Assembly (NCBI GenBank): GCA_013398015.1
Contig: VZRR01014165.1
Location: 654,348-718,347 of the forward strand
Direction: 5' to 3'
Origin: Oreocharis arfaki
Lineage: Eukaryota; Chordata; Aves; Passeriformes; Paramythiidae
Length of the DNA stretch: 64,000 nucleotides
Position numbers and translations under genes: made by a program. Of the stretch, positions 24,024 through 37,400 are shown one piece after another (the stretch's first letter is position 1; each line of letters opens with the position of its first letter). The notes beneath the pieces are model-generated. The model did no database searches. It saw only the letters and a program-made list of their open reading frames with translations, and was not told the origin of the DNA.

Positions 24024-24589
24024 TGTACCAGGACTCATTGCTATGGGTCTGGCTGAGATGAATTTCATTTCCCCACAGCAGCCCTTGCTGTGCCGTGTTT
24101 TGCGTTGGTAGCTGGAAAGGTGTTGATAACACACCAGGGTTTGGCTACTGCTGAGCAGGGCTGGCCCAGCCTCAGCGCTGTCTCCCCAACATTCCCCCAT
24201 CACCAGCAGGCTGGGGGCAAGATCTTGGGAGGGGACATAGCTGGGACAACTGACCCAAACTGATCAAAGGGGTATTCCATCCCATGTAACACCTGCTCAG
24301 ACATAAAAGCTAAGAGAAAGTGAGAAGAAGGGGCTTTCATTGCTTGTGACATTTGCTTCTGGAGTAATGGCTATGTGTGCTGAACCCTGATTCTTGGGGA
24401 GTGGCTGGATATCACTTGCTGGTGAGAAATAGAGAATAAAATATTTTGCATTTTTCTTTTGCTTTATGAAACTGCTTTTATCTTGACCCATGATTTTTTT
24501 CCCATGTTACTTTCTGCCCCTGCCCCTGCTGAGGAGGGGAGTGACGGAACGGCTTGGTAGGTAGCCAGTGTCCAGCCAAGTTCAATACA
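24024..24589 (+). mobile_element. ERVL-like (class III) LTR, copy 2
   Basis: Same family and orientation as the LTR at 13531-14115. Shared landmarks in order: TGGGTCTGGCTGAGATG, CCACAGCAGCCCTTGCTGTG, GTTGATAACACACCAGGGTT, TGGCTACTGCTGAGCAGGGC, CAAGATCTTGGGAGGGGACA, a TATA-like ACATAAAAGC at about 24301-24310, a poly(A) signal AATAAA at 24435-24440, and TTATCTTGACCCATGA. It closes near CCAGCCAAGTTCAATACA. I could not find a convincing target-site duplication, so both ends are approximate (the start could be 24022-24044). No internal retroviral genes adjoin either side, so it is probably a solo LTR. Confidence 0.88.
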
Positions 24590-27500
24590 CTATGGGTACT
24601 GTAGCAGAGTTTAAGAAGGGAAATCTTGAAGCTGAGGGCTACTGCAAAGTCAGGCTAACACAGAAAACACTGTGCTGAGGCAATGATGTTCCCTGTTACT
24701 GTGTGCAATTGTGAGGCAAACCTTACAATTTCACTTGTGTATGAATCTGAAGGGACTGATCTCGACCAATACTTTTTCAGAGCAACCTGCATAAGTAGTG
24801 ATAGGTATTAAAGAAAATAGGATTCCTTTTTCAAAGAGGTTTCCAGACCAAGTTCGGCTTTATATTCCTTTGCTGTCTTGTATTTCTTACGCTTCTAATG
24901 GAACAATTTTATTGAAGCATCTTTTGTGCAACTGCTGAACAACTAGACTATTATCCTAAAAATATTCAGTTCAATTAAGAGTGACCATTTGCTTATGTAA
25001 GCAGAAATGCCAAGTTTTTTTCCCTCTCTTGATTACATTTAAGTTAGTGGAATTTCAGTGACTCATAACCTTTCAAATATAAGAAATGCAACATTGGACA
25101 TTTGCCACATTCTTTGCTTTATTAGCACAACTAATGGAATAATTTACACCAACTAATTTATTTGACAACTTTTCTCCTACTTTTTTTTTTTATTTTCCCA
25201 TTTTCTTTATTATGCTAGATAAAACTGGTCACATAAAAGTCAGCAAATTATTTAATTGAATTTAACTCTGTATAGTTGAATGATGTTGATGATGTTGTTT
25301 TCATTTGAACCTCTAATTATGGCTTGCCTCGTTGTTTCATGTTCTAATTATCTTCATACTTCAAAACAAAGAACAAAAAAAGCGTTGTTTTCTTATACAA
25401 TCAGTACTTATAGCAATTTTTCTCTATTGCAAAGAAAAAGAATCAAAGGATATCTTGGACTGTCAGTGTCCAAAATGACATGAAACTATAAAACAACATT
25501 TAGACAACTACATCATGCTAACTAATTTGCTAGATAGTGGTTCTCATGAAAGTAGGATATCATTTCCATTGGCTTGATACAAATACCATTGCCAAAAGCA
25601 AACCTTGTCTCCAATATCCCTTCTATTCCATTTCTTGGTTCCTTAGAGAATAGTACACTACAATTGCAATCTGCTGCCAAATTATGCACAATACTACTTT
25701 TGTGAAACGAACAAATGCCTACTGAGGGCTAATTTGAGAACATTCAGATAATTTTACTTGTGACCTGAGACAGATTTAAGCCCAGGCCCTATGAAGGTGA
25801 CAGGCAAATATATAATCTTACAGTATTATGAAACTTGCTCCAAGGCAGGAAGATTTCAATAACATTTAAAAAAAAACCAAAAAACCTCTTAAAATTGAAA
25901 TATTAATAATTTACAAAACAAGAAACCTCAACTAATAGTCTCTGTTCATTTTCAATACTGCTGTGACCTGTAGGCTATATTACAGAAATGTGTTTTATCT
26001 GGTAAAAATATCACAGCAATATGTGTAGTAGGATACTGCTTTTCCAGAAGGCATCAGTATAATTTTGCATAGAAAAGTCTATAATTTTTGACTGATTTTG
26101 CCTGACTATTAGTCATCATAGATCTGGTCCTCTAAAGCTCTCTAACTGAAATCCAGTGGGAGAATAGTCTACAGAGGTCTGACCTTATGTGTCACTCGTA
26201 AGTTGTTGTGTTAAAGCAGCCATTTAACTAAGAAGTTAAGATGTCCAGATATTCAAAACCCCACAATTGGATATTTGGTGCAAGTCCTGAAATTCCAGGC
26301 TAACTAGACACCTGAGTCCCACAAAACCTGTACAGCATAGTGTTTGCAGTTCTTTTACATTGAGTAACCTGTTAAGTAGTAGGGCATACTGGTCCATGTG
26401 TATGCATGCATCTCTCTCAGGGCTGTAAATAAATATCTCTGTGAAATAGTTCCACCATCTGAAGCACCTTTCTGTATTAAATTTTGGAAAAGCATCATGG
26501 CATTTTTTCCTTGGATTGTTTCTCTCTGCATTTGTTATGGAATGTTATGAAAATATAAATAATGTTCTGCATTACTGTTTTAATTCAAATCAGGAATGTT
26601 TTTAAATTTTCTGTCTTGCCACACATTGGAGTTTCTTTTGCAGTGTTTTAAAGTCCAAGATTTAGACAGGTTTTGGATTTAAACTGAACTGTAAGATGGT
26701 CTACTGGAGAGTAGCTGATCAATATATGGTCTATGCCACTTGTCTATGTCCCGCCTGATGTAAAACCCACTGAAATATTTACTGTTTATATGACTGTTTT
26801 GCTCTAAGGGCCCACTTCTATTGGACCATGCTGCTCAGGAAAATAGGCACAGCCAAATACCGGAGAAACCTCAGGTTCCTGCAGTCCACTAAGTGTATAA
26901 AAATTGGGCTACAGAACCAGGATCCATTTTGCTGGCTTGGCTTGTGATCTGATGATCCTATTTTCCTGACAAAATAGGCTTTCAGTGTCAGGAAGGAAGT
27001 GGGTGTTCAAAAAAGTACTGGAAATTTTGTTGCTCAAGAGTGTTTATAAGCTGTCATTTAGATGCTATGTTGTAAAATCACAAATTCAAATCTGTTGAGT
27101 CAGCATTAAACTTAGTGGGTTGAGTTCTGGTCTCCTAAATAAGAACCCTACCATTATATTACACAGTGAAAAAGCCCCAATACTGTGATGTCATCATTTC
27201 CTAGCAAGTAAGGCATTTCTGCCTCAGCCACGAAATCTAGATAAGATTATTCTGGGCTTTTCTGATCAAAATATCTGCATCTAATTAAGTAGCAAGAGTT
27301 TCTGAGTCATATAATATAGATTAGATTGTATGCAACTCAATCCATATCAAATTATTATTATTTGATAGAACACTGAGTCTTAGCTAAGAGTGTTAAGTTC
27401 TTAATTTATTTTTGTAAGGGAAAAGTGGTGGGTTTATCACTAATAAAAACAATTCTAGGGAAATGTTGGGAAGTATTTTTTATATATAGCAACAAAGTCC

Positions 27501-28839
27501 CTTTTTTACAAAAAATATTTACGTAATGACTCTGTTCAGTCAACAGAAAGCTCTGTACTGATAAAAACCCCTAGAAGCGTTGAATTGACTAGAACTTGTA
27601 AAGTTTTTAGTAATTCCTTTATTCTTGATGTCTCAAAAGTAACTCTAACATGCTTCTGATATTTTTTTTTCTTTAGGTTTTAACTGTCTGGTCAGTTTCA
27701 ATATGTAATCAGTAAGACTTCTCAACAGATAGGAGAAAGACGTACTTTTAATGAAAAACCCCAAGTGAGATAATACGGTCTAAGGACTTCCTGATGAGAG
27801 CAGCGCTTTGTACCATGCCCGCTGCTTTATTCCTTTTGTTTATTTTCTTTGTGAAGACCCCACGACCAATATTAAGCACCTAAAATAACTGCTTAAGAAA
27901 TGAAGGTTCTTTTCCTATGCTCAATATGGTTAATGGAGGAAGAAACTCTATCACTTGTAGAGGTTATTCAGCCCACCTTGCTTTCTCCACTAAGTGTAGA
28001 AGAAATGTACACTGCTAAATTAATTGCTTTAATTAGCTGCCTAAAACTAAACTAGGCTATTGAGTTTTGAGGATTGTTCTGGGAAGAATTCTCCAGGATA
28101 ACCCTTGGGGGCTGCAATATTTCACTAATAAAATACTTAGTTTAGTTAAGGAACAGTATTTAAATAAGAGATGTTGATTTTGCATGTTCAATCTTTCTTT
28201 GATGTTACTACTCATAATTTTATTTTTTGTCTTTTTTTTTATTGTTTATAACTAGTTTTAAACCCTAAGACATTCATAAATAAAAAAAAAAAAAACTACC
28301 ATCAGTGTACTACAGTCAGTGCAAAATACTTTTACAAAGCTGTGGGATCAATATGACAGACTGCCCCTGAATTACTTGTAGTAATTATTAGAGTTTAATT
28401 TGAAGGAAACAAAAGATGTTGAATTTATCTTCTTGACTTAAAGACCAGTTTTTCAGTTACTTTTGAATTACAAAGATTGGCAAGAGCTAGTAATGACAGT
28501 TAGTACTTAATTTAGGATTGTAACGGTCAAAGTGCATGTCCAGAGCACTAAATACAGTTCCTGAATTGCTGAAATGTGACTCAGCTGTATTCCAATCTTT
28601 ATTCAATTTGTACTTTGGACAGGTACCTGAGATGGAGAGAAATAATGGTTATATGCTACATGGATAGTCCTCATCTTTGGAGCCAATGAGGGATGAGTCT
28701 GGCGACTGGAAATGGCCAGCGCTTGTGTTCAGTTATATTACACGTCCACCCAGAATAATGAATAATAGGAGTTTTAGCTAGTGTAGAACAACACTGATGC
28801 CTTTAGTGCACTGGTACAAAAGTAATTTGTAAGAGCTAT
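24590..28839. other. Non-genic AT-rich stretch
   Basis: No gene recognised. A possible ancient LINE tail lies at 26240-26325. An 8-bp-arm inverted repeat (TATCAAAT ... ATTTGATA) spans about 27346-27368. Several homopolymers occur, including A-runs near 25869 and 28282 and a T-run near 28232. Otherwise it is unique-looking. Confidence 0.65.
26240..26325. mobile_element. Possible ancient CR1/L3-type LINE tail relic
   Basis: Contains ATGTCCAGATATTCAAAACC and then TAACTAGACACCTGAGTCCC. From memory, amniote CR1/L3 3' tails use a 'ccagattttcaaaa ... taggcacctaagtccca' pattern, and this resembles it at a diverged level. Orientation and edges are uncertain, and chance similarity is possible. Confidence 0.3.
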
Positions 28840-29385
28840 TGTCATGGCTTCACCCCAGCCAGCAACAAAACGCCACATCAGTGCTCACTCACTCACTCAC
28901 TCACTCACGCCCACTCCGCTGTGGGATGGAGGAGAGACTAGTAAGGGTAAAAGTGAGAAAACTCGTGAGTTGAAATAAAGACAGTTTAACAGGTAAAGCA
29001 AAAGCTGCACGTGCAAGCAAAGCAAAACAAGGAATTCATTCACCACCTCCCATGGGTAGGCAGGTGTTCAGTCACCTGCAGAAAAGCAGAGTTCCATAAC
29101 GTGTAAGAGTGACTTGGGAAGACAAATGCAATCACTCTGAGTATCTACCACTTCCTTCTTCTTCCCCAGGTTTATATGCTGAGCATGATGCCATATGATC
29201 TGGGATATCCCTTTGGACAGCTGGGGACATCTGCCACAGCTGTGTCCCCTTCCAGCTCCTTGTGCAGCCCCAGCCTCTTTCCTGTGAGAAGCAGAAAAGG
29301 TCTGGACTCTGTGCAAGCAATGCTCAGCAGTAGCAAAAGCATCCCTGTGTTATCAACATTGTTTTCAGCACAAATCCAAAGCACA
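28840..29385 (-). mobile_element. ERVL-like (class III) LTR, copy 3, 5'-truncated
   Basis: Same broad family as the LTRs at 13.5 and 24.0 kb but inverted. The plus strand opens TGTCATGGCTTCACCCCAGC (the reverse complement of the LTR 3' end), then a (CTCA)n run, AACTCGTGAGTTGAAATAAA, a TATA box TATAAA (reverse complement) at about 29171-29176 beside GCTGAGCATGATGCCATATG, and finally CAGCAGTAGCAAAAGCATCC and TGTGTTATCAACATTG. The first roughly 70 bp of the element (TGGGTCTGGCTGGGATGG head) are missing, so it is 5'-truncated or a variant. No clear target duplication: GCTAT at the left against GCTCC at the right. Open frames crossing it on both strands are by-products of the LTR sequence. Confidence 0.88.
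28884..28908. repeat. (CTCA)n microsatellite inside the LTR
   Basis: About six CTCA units in the 3' portion of the inverted LTR. They seem to have expanded from the GCTCACTC motif normally found once or twice in this family's tail. Confidence 0.88.
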
Positions 29386-32300
29386 GCTCCTTGAACAAGT
29401 GAAAATACGGATCCATTTTATTTATCACTTGAATGATACATAAATTTTCTGTGAAAAGTGTTGTGTGCTTTTTATGTTTGTCTGCTTTTACTTTTTTTAT
29501 TTTCAGTCTGAGGGTAATCTAGATAATTTCTTTACCTAGTGAAAATACTTTGCTTCTAACTCTTCTATGAAAGAGTTATTCTTTCTAAAAATAGATAAGA
29601 GTTAAAATGCTGGAAAAAGTAGACTTTGCTGTGTTTGAAGACATGTCAGGCTCTGAGAGGAAAAGAGATCACCCTACTGTTGAGAATGAAGGAAAAAAAG
29701 AGGCTAAATAAAAGATGTTTGCATAATGTGTTAATAGGCAGCTTTCTTAGTGAGAGTGTGGATTTCTTTAACCTCCCGTGTTGTATAAAGAAAAGAGGAA
29801 TCCAGTGCTAGACACATTGAAAGCAGATTAACGCTTGACTATTTACTTCCAGTTCATACAGTTAAGTATGTTGGCATTAAGTAGACAATGTAGCTAATTA
29901 CTGCTAGGAAGGAGTATGAACAATTTGACTCTTGGGTATTTGTACAACACGAATTAAACAAAAAATGCCTTTATACGAATCCATGCAAATTCTACTACTT
30001 TCATTTCAAAATGTGCACATATACTTAAGAGAGGAATATCTCAAAGTATTCCAAAATTTTAAGAAAAATGGGATGAAGACTATGTGTCAAAGTTTCTATC
30101 GAGTGCCTTTCCACTATCTCTTTGAAGATATGAGCACCTTTTCAGTTCCTATTCATCAAGAGGTTTAAGGATGTATTAATATTTGTCTAAACTGGACAGA
30201 TTCTGCAACTTTGTGACCCAAAAATAAAACTGAAATCTCATTAATTTACTGTGACTTTCAAGTATTTCTGTTGCAATAATATCAAGAAGTATGATATTTA
30301 AGAAAAGAAAAGGGGAAAAAAATCTCTATTCACATTTCTCCTCCTCTATGTCACAGAAGAGAATTTACAGGACTAGAAAAATGTGGATCCAGCTGTGACA
30401 CTGACACACTATGTCACCATAGACACATTAAATAAATTTCTGTGACCTGAAGTCGGAATAGGTCTTTGGAATGCGTGCGAAGCAAGTGGTACTAAAAAAC
30501 ATTCAAAACTTAAGCTGTAACACTGAGAATCTTTATTATTCTACTCTGTCCATTGATGTCTTGAAACTATTCATTTTTCTGCCTAAATCTGCTTTTAAAT
30601 CTGATTTGTGAGGCTTTCTGAGATGTATCTATGGTGAATTAATATGCCCAGAATTCCCCATAAATGCTGTTGTTTCTACTTTTTTTTTGCTTTAATTTTT
30701 TTTTTTTACTCCAAACAGTAGAAGAGTAGATGATAGTAAAATGCCTTTTTATTTAATTTTCTTTATTTTAAGCTATGTAAAGACATGCACTCAATTCACT
30801 CCTCTGCCAAAGAAAATTATATCTCATATATCCTTATATTTATCTGATACAATAGCAGGGAGATTATTTACTGTTTCATCTCGGGGAATTCTCAGTCCAT
30901 TTATTGAAAAAAAAGTTGAAAAAAAAGATTAATTTTCTAAATATTGATCAGATAATCAATAACAATTAGACACAAAATTTCTATCATGATAGTCAGAGAT
31001 AGCTTTCCAAATTCAATAAATAGTATGACTATCTCAAGGTTGGTTTTTTTTCAGACAGATTGAATCTTCTTTACTTTAATTCATGTATTGAAAGGTATGT
31101 TGAGACTAAGAGGGACTAGATTCAGAAGCAGAATTTTGTATAGGAAATGGATAGCAAAAGAGATTCTCAGACAACCAGTCCTGAAGAACTTCACGTTATA
31201 ATAAATCAGCTTTATTTTTAAATGATCACACCCAATCTAATTTTTTTTTTACACCATCACCTGATTATCATCAGACTTTTGCCAGCAATCAGTCCCAAAA
31301 TAGCATCCTCCTACTATTCTCCCTTTAACTTTGCGTTCCCAGGTTCCTACTTTACAAAGTATCTTGGCTTCAGTACTGAAAATGAAGACTTGCTCAGGAG
31401 GAAAGTCTTGCAACTGATCTGTATTTTCAAACTTATTGTTTTCATTAGTAAACATTTTCCTACAAACCACAGATAACTTTATAAATAACTGAAACATGTT
31501 TTAGACTCAGAAGGAAAGGAAAAATATCTAACTGAATAATCAAAACCTCAGGATACAAGAAACCCACATTTAAATTATGACCAAGAATTCAGTTTCCACA
31601 TATCGGATGAGAGTTGTTGGTAGCATCTTTAAAGGAGTATTTCTTTACATAAACAGTTCCAGAATATTATGTGGTTAAACTAACCACTTTCGAAACTTCT
31701 TCTATGTGTAATCATGTAAAATTTGTTGAGTCTCATTTTTATTTAAATGTGCAATTAAACTAAACTCTAAAACCTTGGAATTATTATGCAAACGGAAGGC
31801 TTGTTTTCCAGTTAACCTTATCAGGAATGAGGAAGGAATAAGCCTAAAGTTCGTGTCAAATAATGAGGAAAGTTCTAGTGAAAAACTTTTTTCAGACATG
31901 TTTATGTGTTTGGAGTTTTTCTTCCTTTTGAGAGTTTAATTTTGGGGGGAGGGGGTTTAATAAACAAAATGGTTTTTTTAAAGAGTATTTTTAGCATGTT
32001 TCAATTCTCTGACTGTGCCAGAAGTCAAGTCACATGTCAGCTACTGTCTGTGTCTGAAGACGCTCCATTTGTAACAGATGCTTTCTGTGGGGGAAAACCA
32101 ACCTCTCAGACCCCTGAATCTGGGTACCCCATCCCAGAACATCCATGTTCAAAATCCAGCCCTTCCAAAGTAAGTGATTTGGCACTGTGTTCTGCACTCA
32201 ATGCTATGCTGCTGACTGGAAAAGCTCTATCGCATAGTCAGTTTATAACAGATTTTAAAGATCCTTTGCTCTGCTGGTGTAGTCATCAATGTAAAATACC

Positions 32301-33696
32301 TAGATACCCCATTTTAATTTATTACCTAACTTTTCCTCAAGAGCTGCAGTTTTCCTCTCATTTTCATTATGCTTTATAAAACAATAGAGTTCGTTTATTT
32401 GACATCATTAAAATGTTTCAGTGATGATGAGAAAAAGAAAGTTAATACAAACCCATGATTTTGGAAACATTAACAAAATTTTGATTACTTTTTATTATTC
32501 AGTAATCTAATACACTTTTAAAACTAGAACATCTTTAAAAATGAGGGGTTATTCAATAACGATTTCAACTACATTAGCTCTCCAGAAAAAGGTCACCTCT
32601 TATACAGACAAAAAGCTATACTGAATGACTGTTTTGCATGTGATCACGCTGAAAGAGTTAGATCCTGAGGAATTTTAAATGCACTACTGATTACAGACAG
32701 ATGCATTCTGACTCACAACATTTCAGAGCTAATTGAAATACTGACATGGTGTTTAGGACGACGATTTCCCTTCTTATTCGTGCATTCCTACCAGCTGGCC
32801 ACAGCAACATGTCTTACTGCATTAAAATATATCAAGATTCCCAAAGCTACAATTTCCATTGTATAAAAAGCAAAGGAAAAGAAAGGGCAGTATTTTGCAA
32901 GAGACCTTACTGTATTGTGTTTATTGGCACTGCATATATTTCTATTTTATACCCACTTTTATTTAGTCATAGTGATTGAACCTTGGTTATACTACTGCCC
33001 ATTAAAATGGAGTACCATACCCATCATTCACAACTAAATGCTGACATAAAACTTTCAAAATATGTGAAACATTTATATTAAAAATAATAAATTGGAAAAC
33101 CTAACCCAAACTGAACACCCTACAAAAAGAATTATGACCAGACTTTCATCGAACACATTTTTTAAGAATTATATATCCTGTATATCCTACACAGATGTTG
33201 ACAAATAATTATCAAGTCAGAGGGCAAAAATGTCACTATTTTTCTGTTATTCTCGAAAGATATATCTTTATCATGCTTTAAAATTACCTTGTCTTAAAAG
33301 GTGTTGGAAATTCAAAGATTTAGGACTTAATTGGACTCTTGATTTTCTGGGGGATGGATATTCATGATAAATAAGAAAAAAATCCTAAGAAACATATTTG
33401 GTATTAATATATTATAAATTTATAAATTCAAGAACTGTGAACAAAAATATGGTTTATTAAACACTCGTAATTGCACAGTAACATTCTTCTTGAAGTCAAA
33501 GATGGCTTAATAAGTCAGAATAGAACAGAACACTTCGGGCTAAGATACTAATGTTGAATTTGTAACACTGAAGAAACCACAGAGAGTAAGACAAAACATC
33601 AGCAGAAAGAAAATGTAAGAAGTTATTTTAGAACTAAGAAGTCCATTTTTTCATTTTGTCACCTGGTTTTAACTCTACTATTTACACAAATACTTA

Positions 33697-33726
33697 ATGA
33701 TGATGATGATGATGATGATAATGATA
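33697..33726. repeat. (GAT)n microsatellite
   Basis: About nine ATG/GAT units, followed by an imperfect AATGATAAATG end. Simple repeat. Confidence 0.92.
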
Positions 33727-34428
33727 AATGGGAACACACTGTTCTTAAGAAGTAGGAAAACTATGAAATAAAATAAAACTTTCTAAAATTTTCTTCTCAT
33801 TATTATTCCAAGTTTGGTTTGTGGAGTGGAAATTATTCCTGAGAGAAAATCTACTTGAGAACTTGGTAGCTGCCTTTCACTGCCACTCAGCCATCAGAAG
33901 TTGTGTTTTAAAACTAAGTATGCCCACTGCACAATATGCATTTTTAAATTCAGTTTTCTTCCGAGCAAAAGGTATCTGAAATTCAGGTGGGGAGAAATGG
34001 TGATTCAGTAAGTCTACTTTTGTGGAATGAATATATAAATCTTAATCTGAGTCATAATTCATAAATATTAATCTCTTTTCTTTGCAGTGGAAGAATACTG
34101 AATATCAGTTTTTATTAACTACTTAAAAATAGGTGGGATATAAAGCTTCAGAAACTTGATTTAGAGATGATTTGTCTTAATATCAGCAGTCTTCTGCTGG
34201 TTTTTGTTAGATTCTTCTTTCATGACCCCAGTAATTAGGAAACGACTTCCCAAAAGCTGAATTCAACACTTTGAAAAAAGTAAATTCCCTTTAGTGGATT
34301 ACCACAACACTTGTTTTTATGAATTAACTCCAGATCTAGCAGTTCAATTGTTTAATGGATTCCTATGTTCCTATACATATATTGCATAATTATTAACATA
34401 TATTGTAAATTTACCTTTAAGATAATAA

Positions 34429-34451
34429 TATTCAAGTAGTCTACTTGAATA
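34429..34451. repeat. 23-bp palindrome
   Basis: TATTCAAGTAG, one central T, CTACTTGAATA: perfect 11-bp arms. It could form a short hairpin or be a coincidence in AT-rich DNA. Confidence 0.9.
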
Positions 34452-37400
34452 CAAAAATGAACTTTGTTCATTTAGAAATAGTGTCTTATTTAATCTATGC
34501 ACCATTCATGATATATAGTGTACAACTTTACCAAACATGGGCTGTAATACTTTGAACAAAATATTTTTTAAAAGTAAAAGGAAAAGTCAGGAAACAGATG
34601 AACTTTCTCCTGTGTTACTGAGTTTCTCATTTCTTCAGAGAAAAATCCAACAGCTTTTAACATTCCAGTTGTTACTGACCAATTCCCATCTACTTATTCC
34701 ACAGAAATCTTAACTTTTACTCAATAAAAATAAAAATAAAAGAATCCCACTCCTTCGCATTGATTCCAAAGGAAGCCTGAAAAGGTATTACTTCATTTTC
34801 CTTTTTCAATTTCTTTTTTTCCTTTTCAGCACTGGGAAAACGGAATACAAGGAGTGGGAAGGGTTTCATACTAATTTTATAGTTCTGAAATTCTGATTGC
34901 TGCTGTGTTTATCTCTAATTTCAGAATATTGGGTTGGAAGATAATCCAGATGAAGATGTATTTGCTTCATCTGTCCAGCCCATTATCCTTACTTCTTGGG
35001 AAATAATGAGTTTGAAGACGTATCAGGGTATTTCACTCAGCAGCTTTTGATCACTAGCAGATTATGAGTACTATAAAGGGGATTGATTTGGACATTTTAG
35101 GTAAAAGAAAATTAAAAAGAGTTCGGTTAGCTCAAAGTGCCTCGGTGAAGCTAGAAATCAGAGCCAGGAGCCTTTTTCTGTGCCATGATACTTTTTGCAT
35201 AATTACTTACTGGTAGAGCATTTATCCAGGAGAACTGTGTTTTAGGCCATCATCAGACTGTGCAGGTTAAAAATGTACAGGTTTTGCAACTCAGTGTTAT
35301 GCCTTAGCCATCATAACTGCTGTACAGCAGTGTTCCTTCTGCATTTTACTTTAGACAGTCACTGGACAGCAAGGACAGAAATAGGTAATGGAAAACAGCC
35401 TGTTCTCCTCTAAATTGAATATTCTACCCATCTTTTGCAGACTGGGCTACTGCTTCCTTGAAAAACTTTTGGATCACATCTATATCCCCTCCCAACTACG
35501 TAAAAAGAGGAGACCTGAAATATTCCAACTTTGATATGAGCACGCCTATTTATTTTGGCAATGTTTTATGTCCCAAGCTGATTACTGTTCTTCAGAAAAA
35601 AACACTTAGTCTATTGCATACACAAAGTTACCAGTTAGGAACCTGTGGCCAGAAAACCTTAGTCCCCTACAGAATCTCAAGTACTTTGGTTTTGTGGGCA
35701 GGATTTTCCTGTGTTGCCCTTTTCGGTTTAAGGTTCCTAATGTCACTTCAAAGGTACTTTATTCTCCTTCAAGCCTTCGGGAAAACGAGACTTTACAAAC
35801 TTTTGTCTGTTTTGTTGTTTTTTTGGGGTTTTTTTTAGGAGAAACCTTAGAGGCATATGCGTAAGAAACAGTTTTGCAAGGCTATAATTATCCCTTTTTT
35901 GACATTTGAAGTTATGCATCTGTGAATACTCCTATTTGTCCCATAGCTTCATAGGGCTTAGAGACAACATGATTTCTTGCATTGCCCTTAAAATGCTCAT
36001 TGAACTAGAGCTTTGCATTCAGAAAACTGTAATCTCCTCTAATCAGTATGCTGCCATTGCATAAGCAGTAGGTCACTTGTGGCCTCTTTCCAGTTCTTCG
36101 CAAATAGATCCCTACAGCAGCCTCCTGAACACTGACATGCTTCTGCTGATTAAAACCTGAGAGTCCAAATATATAGGTGTCAGGCTGAAAGGCAACAGTG
36201 AGACTAAATGATGGTCTTCTCATATTTAAACACAGCATAACACTGCTAGCTGTGCTTTTTCCCATCTGTTTTACAAGAAAGAATTAAAAAGGAAAGTATT
36301 CGTTGTAGCTCCAGGTGCTTGCAATGCACCCACTTAACACAGATGGCAGAAGGCCTGCCTGTCAATGGGTTGAACTTCCTTTGCCAAGCAAACTAGAATT
36401 GCAGCTAAAATAGTATGGGTCTTGTTTTGCCTTTTTTTCCTCTTTTTTTTTTTTTTCTTTTTTCTCACACTCTGCCCACAAAAGATAGGACATTTTCTTT
36501 ACTGTGTATGATTTATAAAGTGCAGATTTTTTCTGATGCATGATACAGATAAAAGGCAGTCTTGAAGGAGATGTGCTTGTTGTCCACCTTAAAAATTCTC
36601 AAGGTTAAAATGCCTAAGAGATGGCACCAAATTTTTACAGGAATTTCACTTGTGGGAAACTACTTTACTCAGAATTTAATTATAATCTAGGTGTACACAG
36701 AATTTTAGATCTAGAAATGACCACCAAAATCACTAAATCCAGCTTTTTTTATTACAAAAACACCCCAACAATTCATATAGCACCTTCATAAATTCCTGCA
36801 CTAATCAATCAAACTGGATTGCTCCAGCATTTTTTGGATATGGTTTCACTGGAGTGGCTCTTCTGCTCACTTAGCTGCCAAATTGTTAATATTCCTGAAA
36901 TATTAATTTAGTATCACATAAAACCTCAAAGACCTACTCTGATTCCTTTCTAAGAATTCTGTTTATTTTCTCTGCATTTGTATTGCCCCATGGTTCTGAA
37001 GACTTGTCTATTTCCTCTAACAATCTGTCAAGAAGAATGTAAAACTAAGGGCTGTTTTATCTTCCTGCCAATGATGGTATTCTCTCTCTTGTGAACAGGA
37101 TTTCTGCGTCCCTAGCACATCTCTTAACAAAGATCAGACTAACAACATAAATTCAAGTAGAAATTACATGCTCTGAAAATCCACACAATGTTTGGAGATG
37201 CATGCTTTGTGTGGGAGACTACAGAAATTTTTAATATCTTTTCATATATATACATGTGTATGCAGCAAACTATAACTTGCCTTATTGACAATATCTAAGG
37301 CATTTTTAAATAGGTCTGGCCTGTTGTCCCGCTGATATAGCCTAAACTGCTGAAGACATGTTTGTTTCACAGGCAAATATTCAGCACATATGTTGCAGAT

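Noticed and set aside
29068..29394. Cluster of overlapping open frames on both strands
   Set aside because: All lie inside the inverted ERVL-like LTR and are explained by its GC-richer sequence.
35205..35275. tRNA-like stretch (TGGTAGAGCA resembles an A box)
   Set aside because: No B box (GGTTCGAATCC-like), no cloverleaf and no acceptor stem could be found.
35458..35838. 126-codon plus-strand frame with hydrophobic C-terminal stretch
   Set aside because: The hydrophobic end comes from a T-rich tract (poly-F/L), and no splice or promoter context was seen.
36690..36760. Possible old CR1 tail (CACAGAATTTTAGATCTAGA, then AATCACTAAATCCAGC)
   Set aside because: Similarity covers only about 50 bp with many mismatches, and the following sequence does not follow CR1 order.
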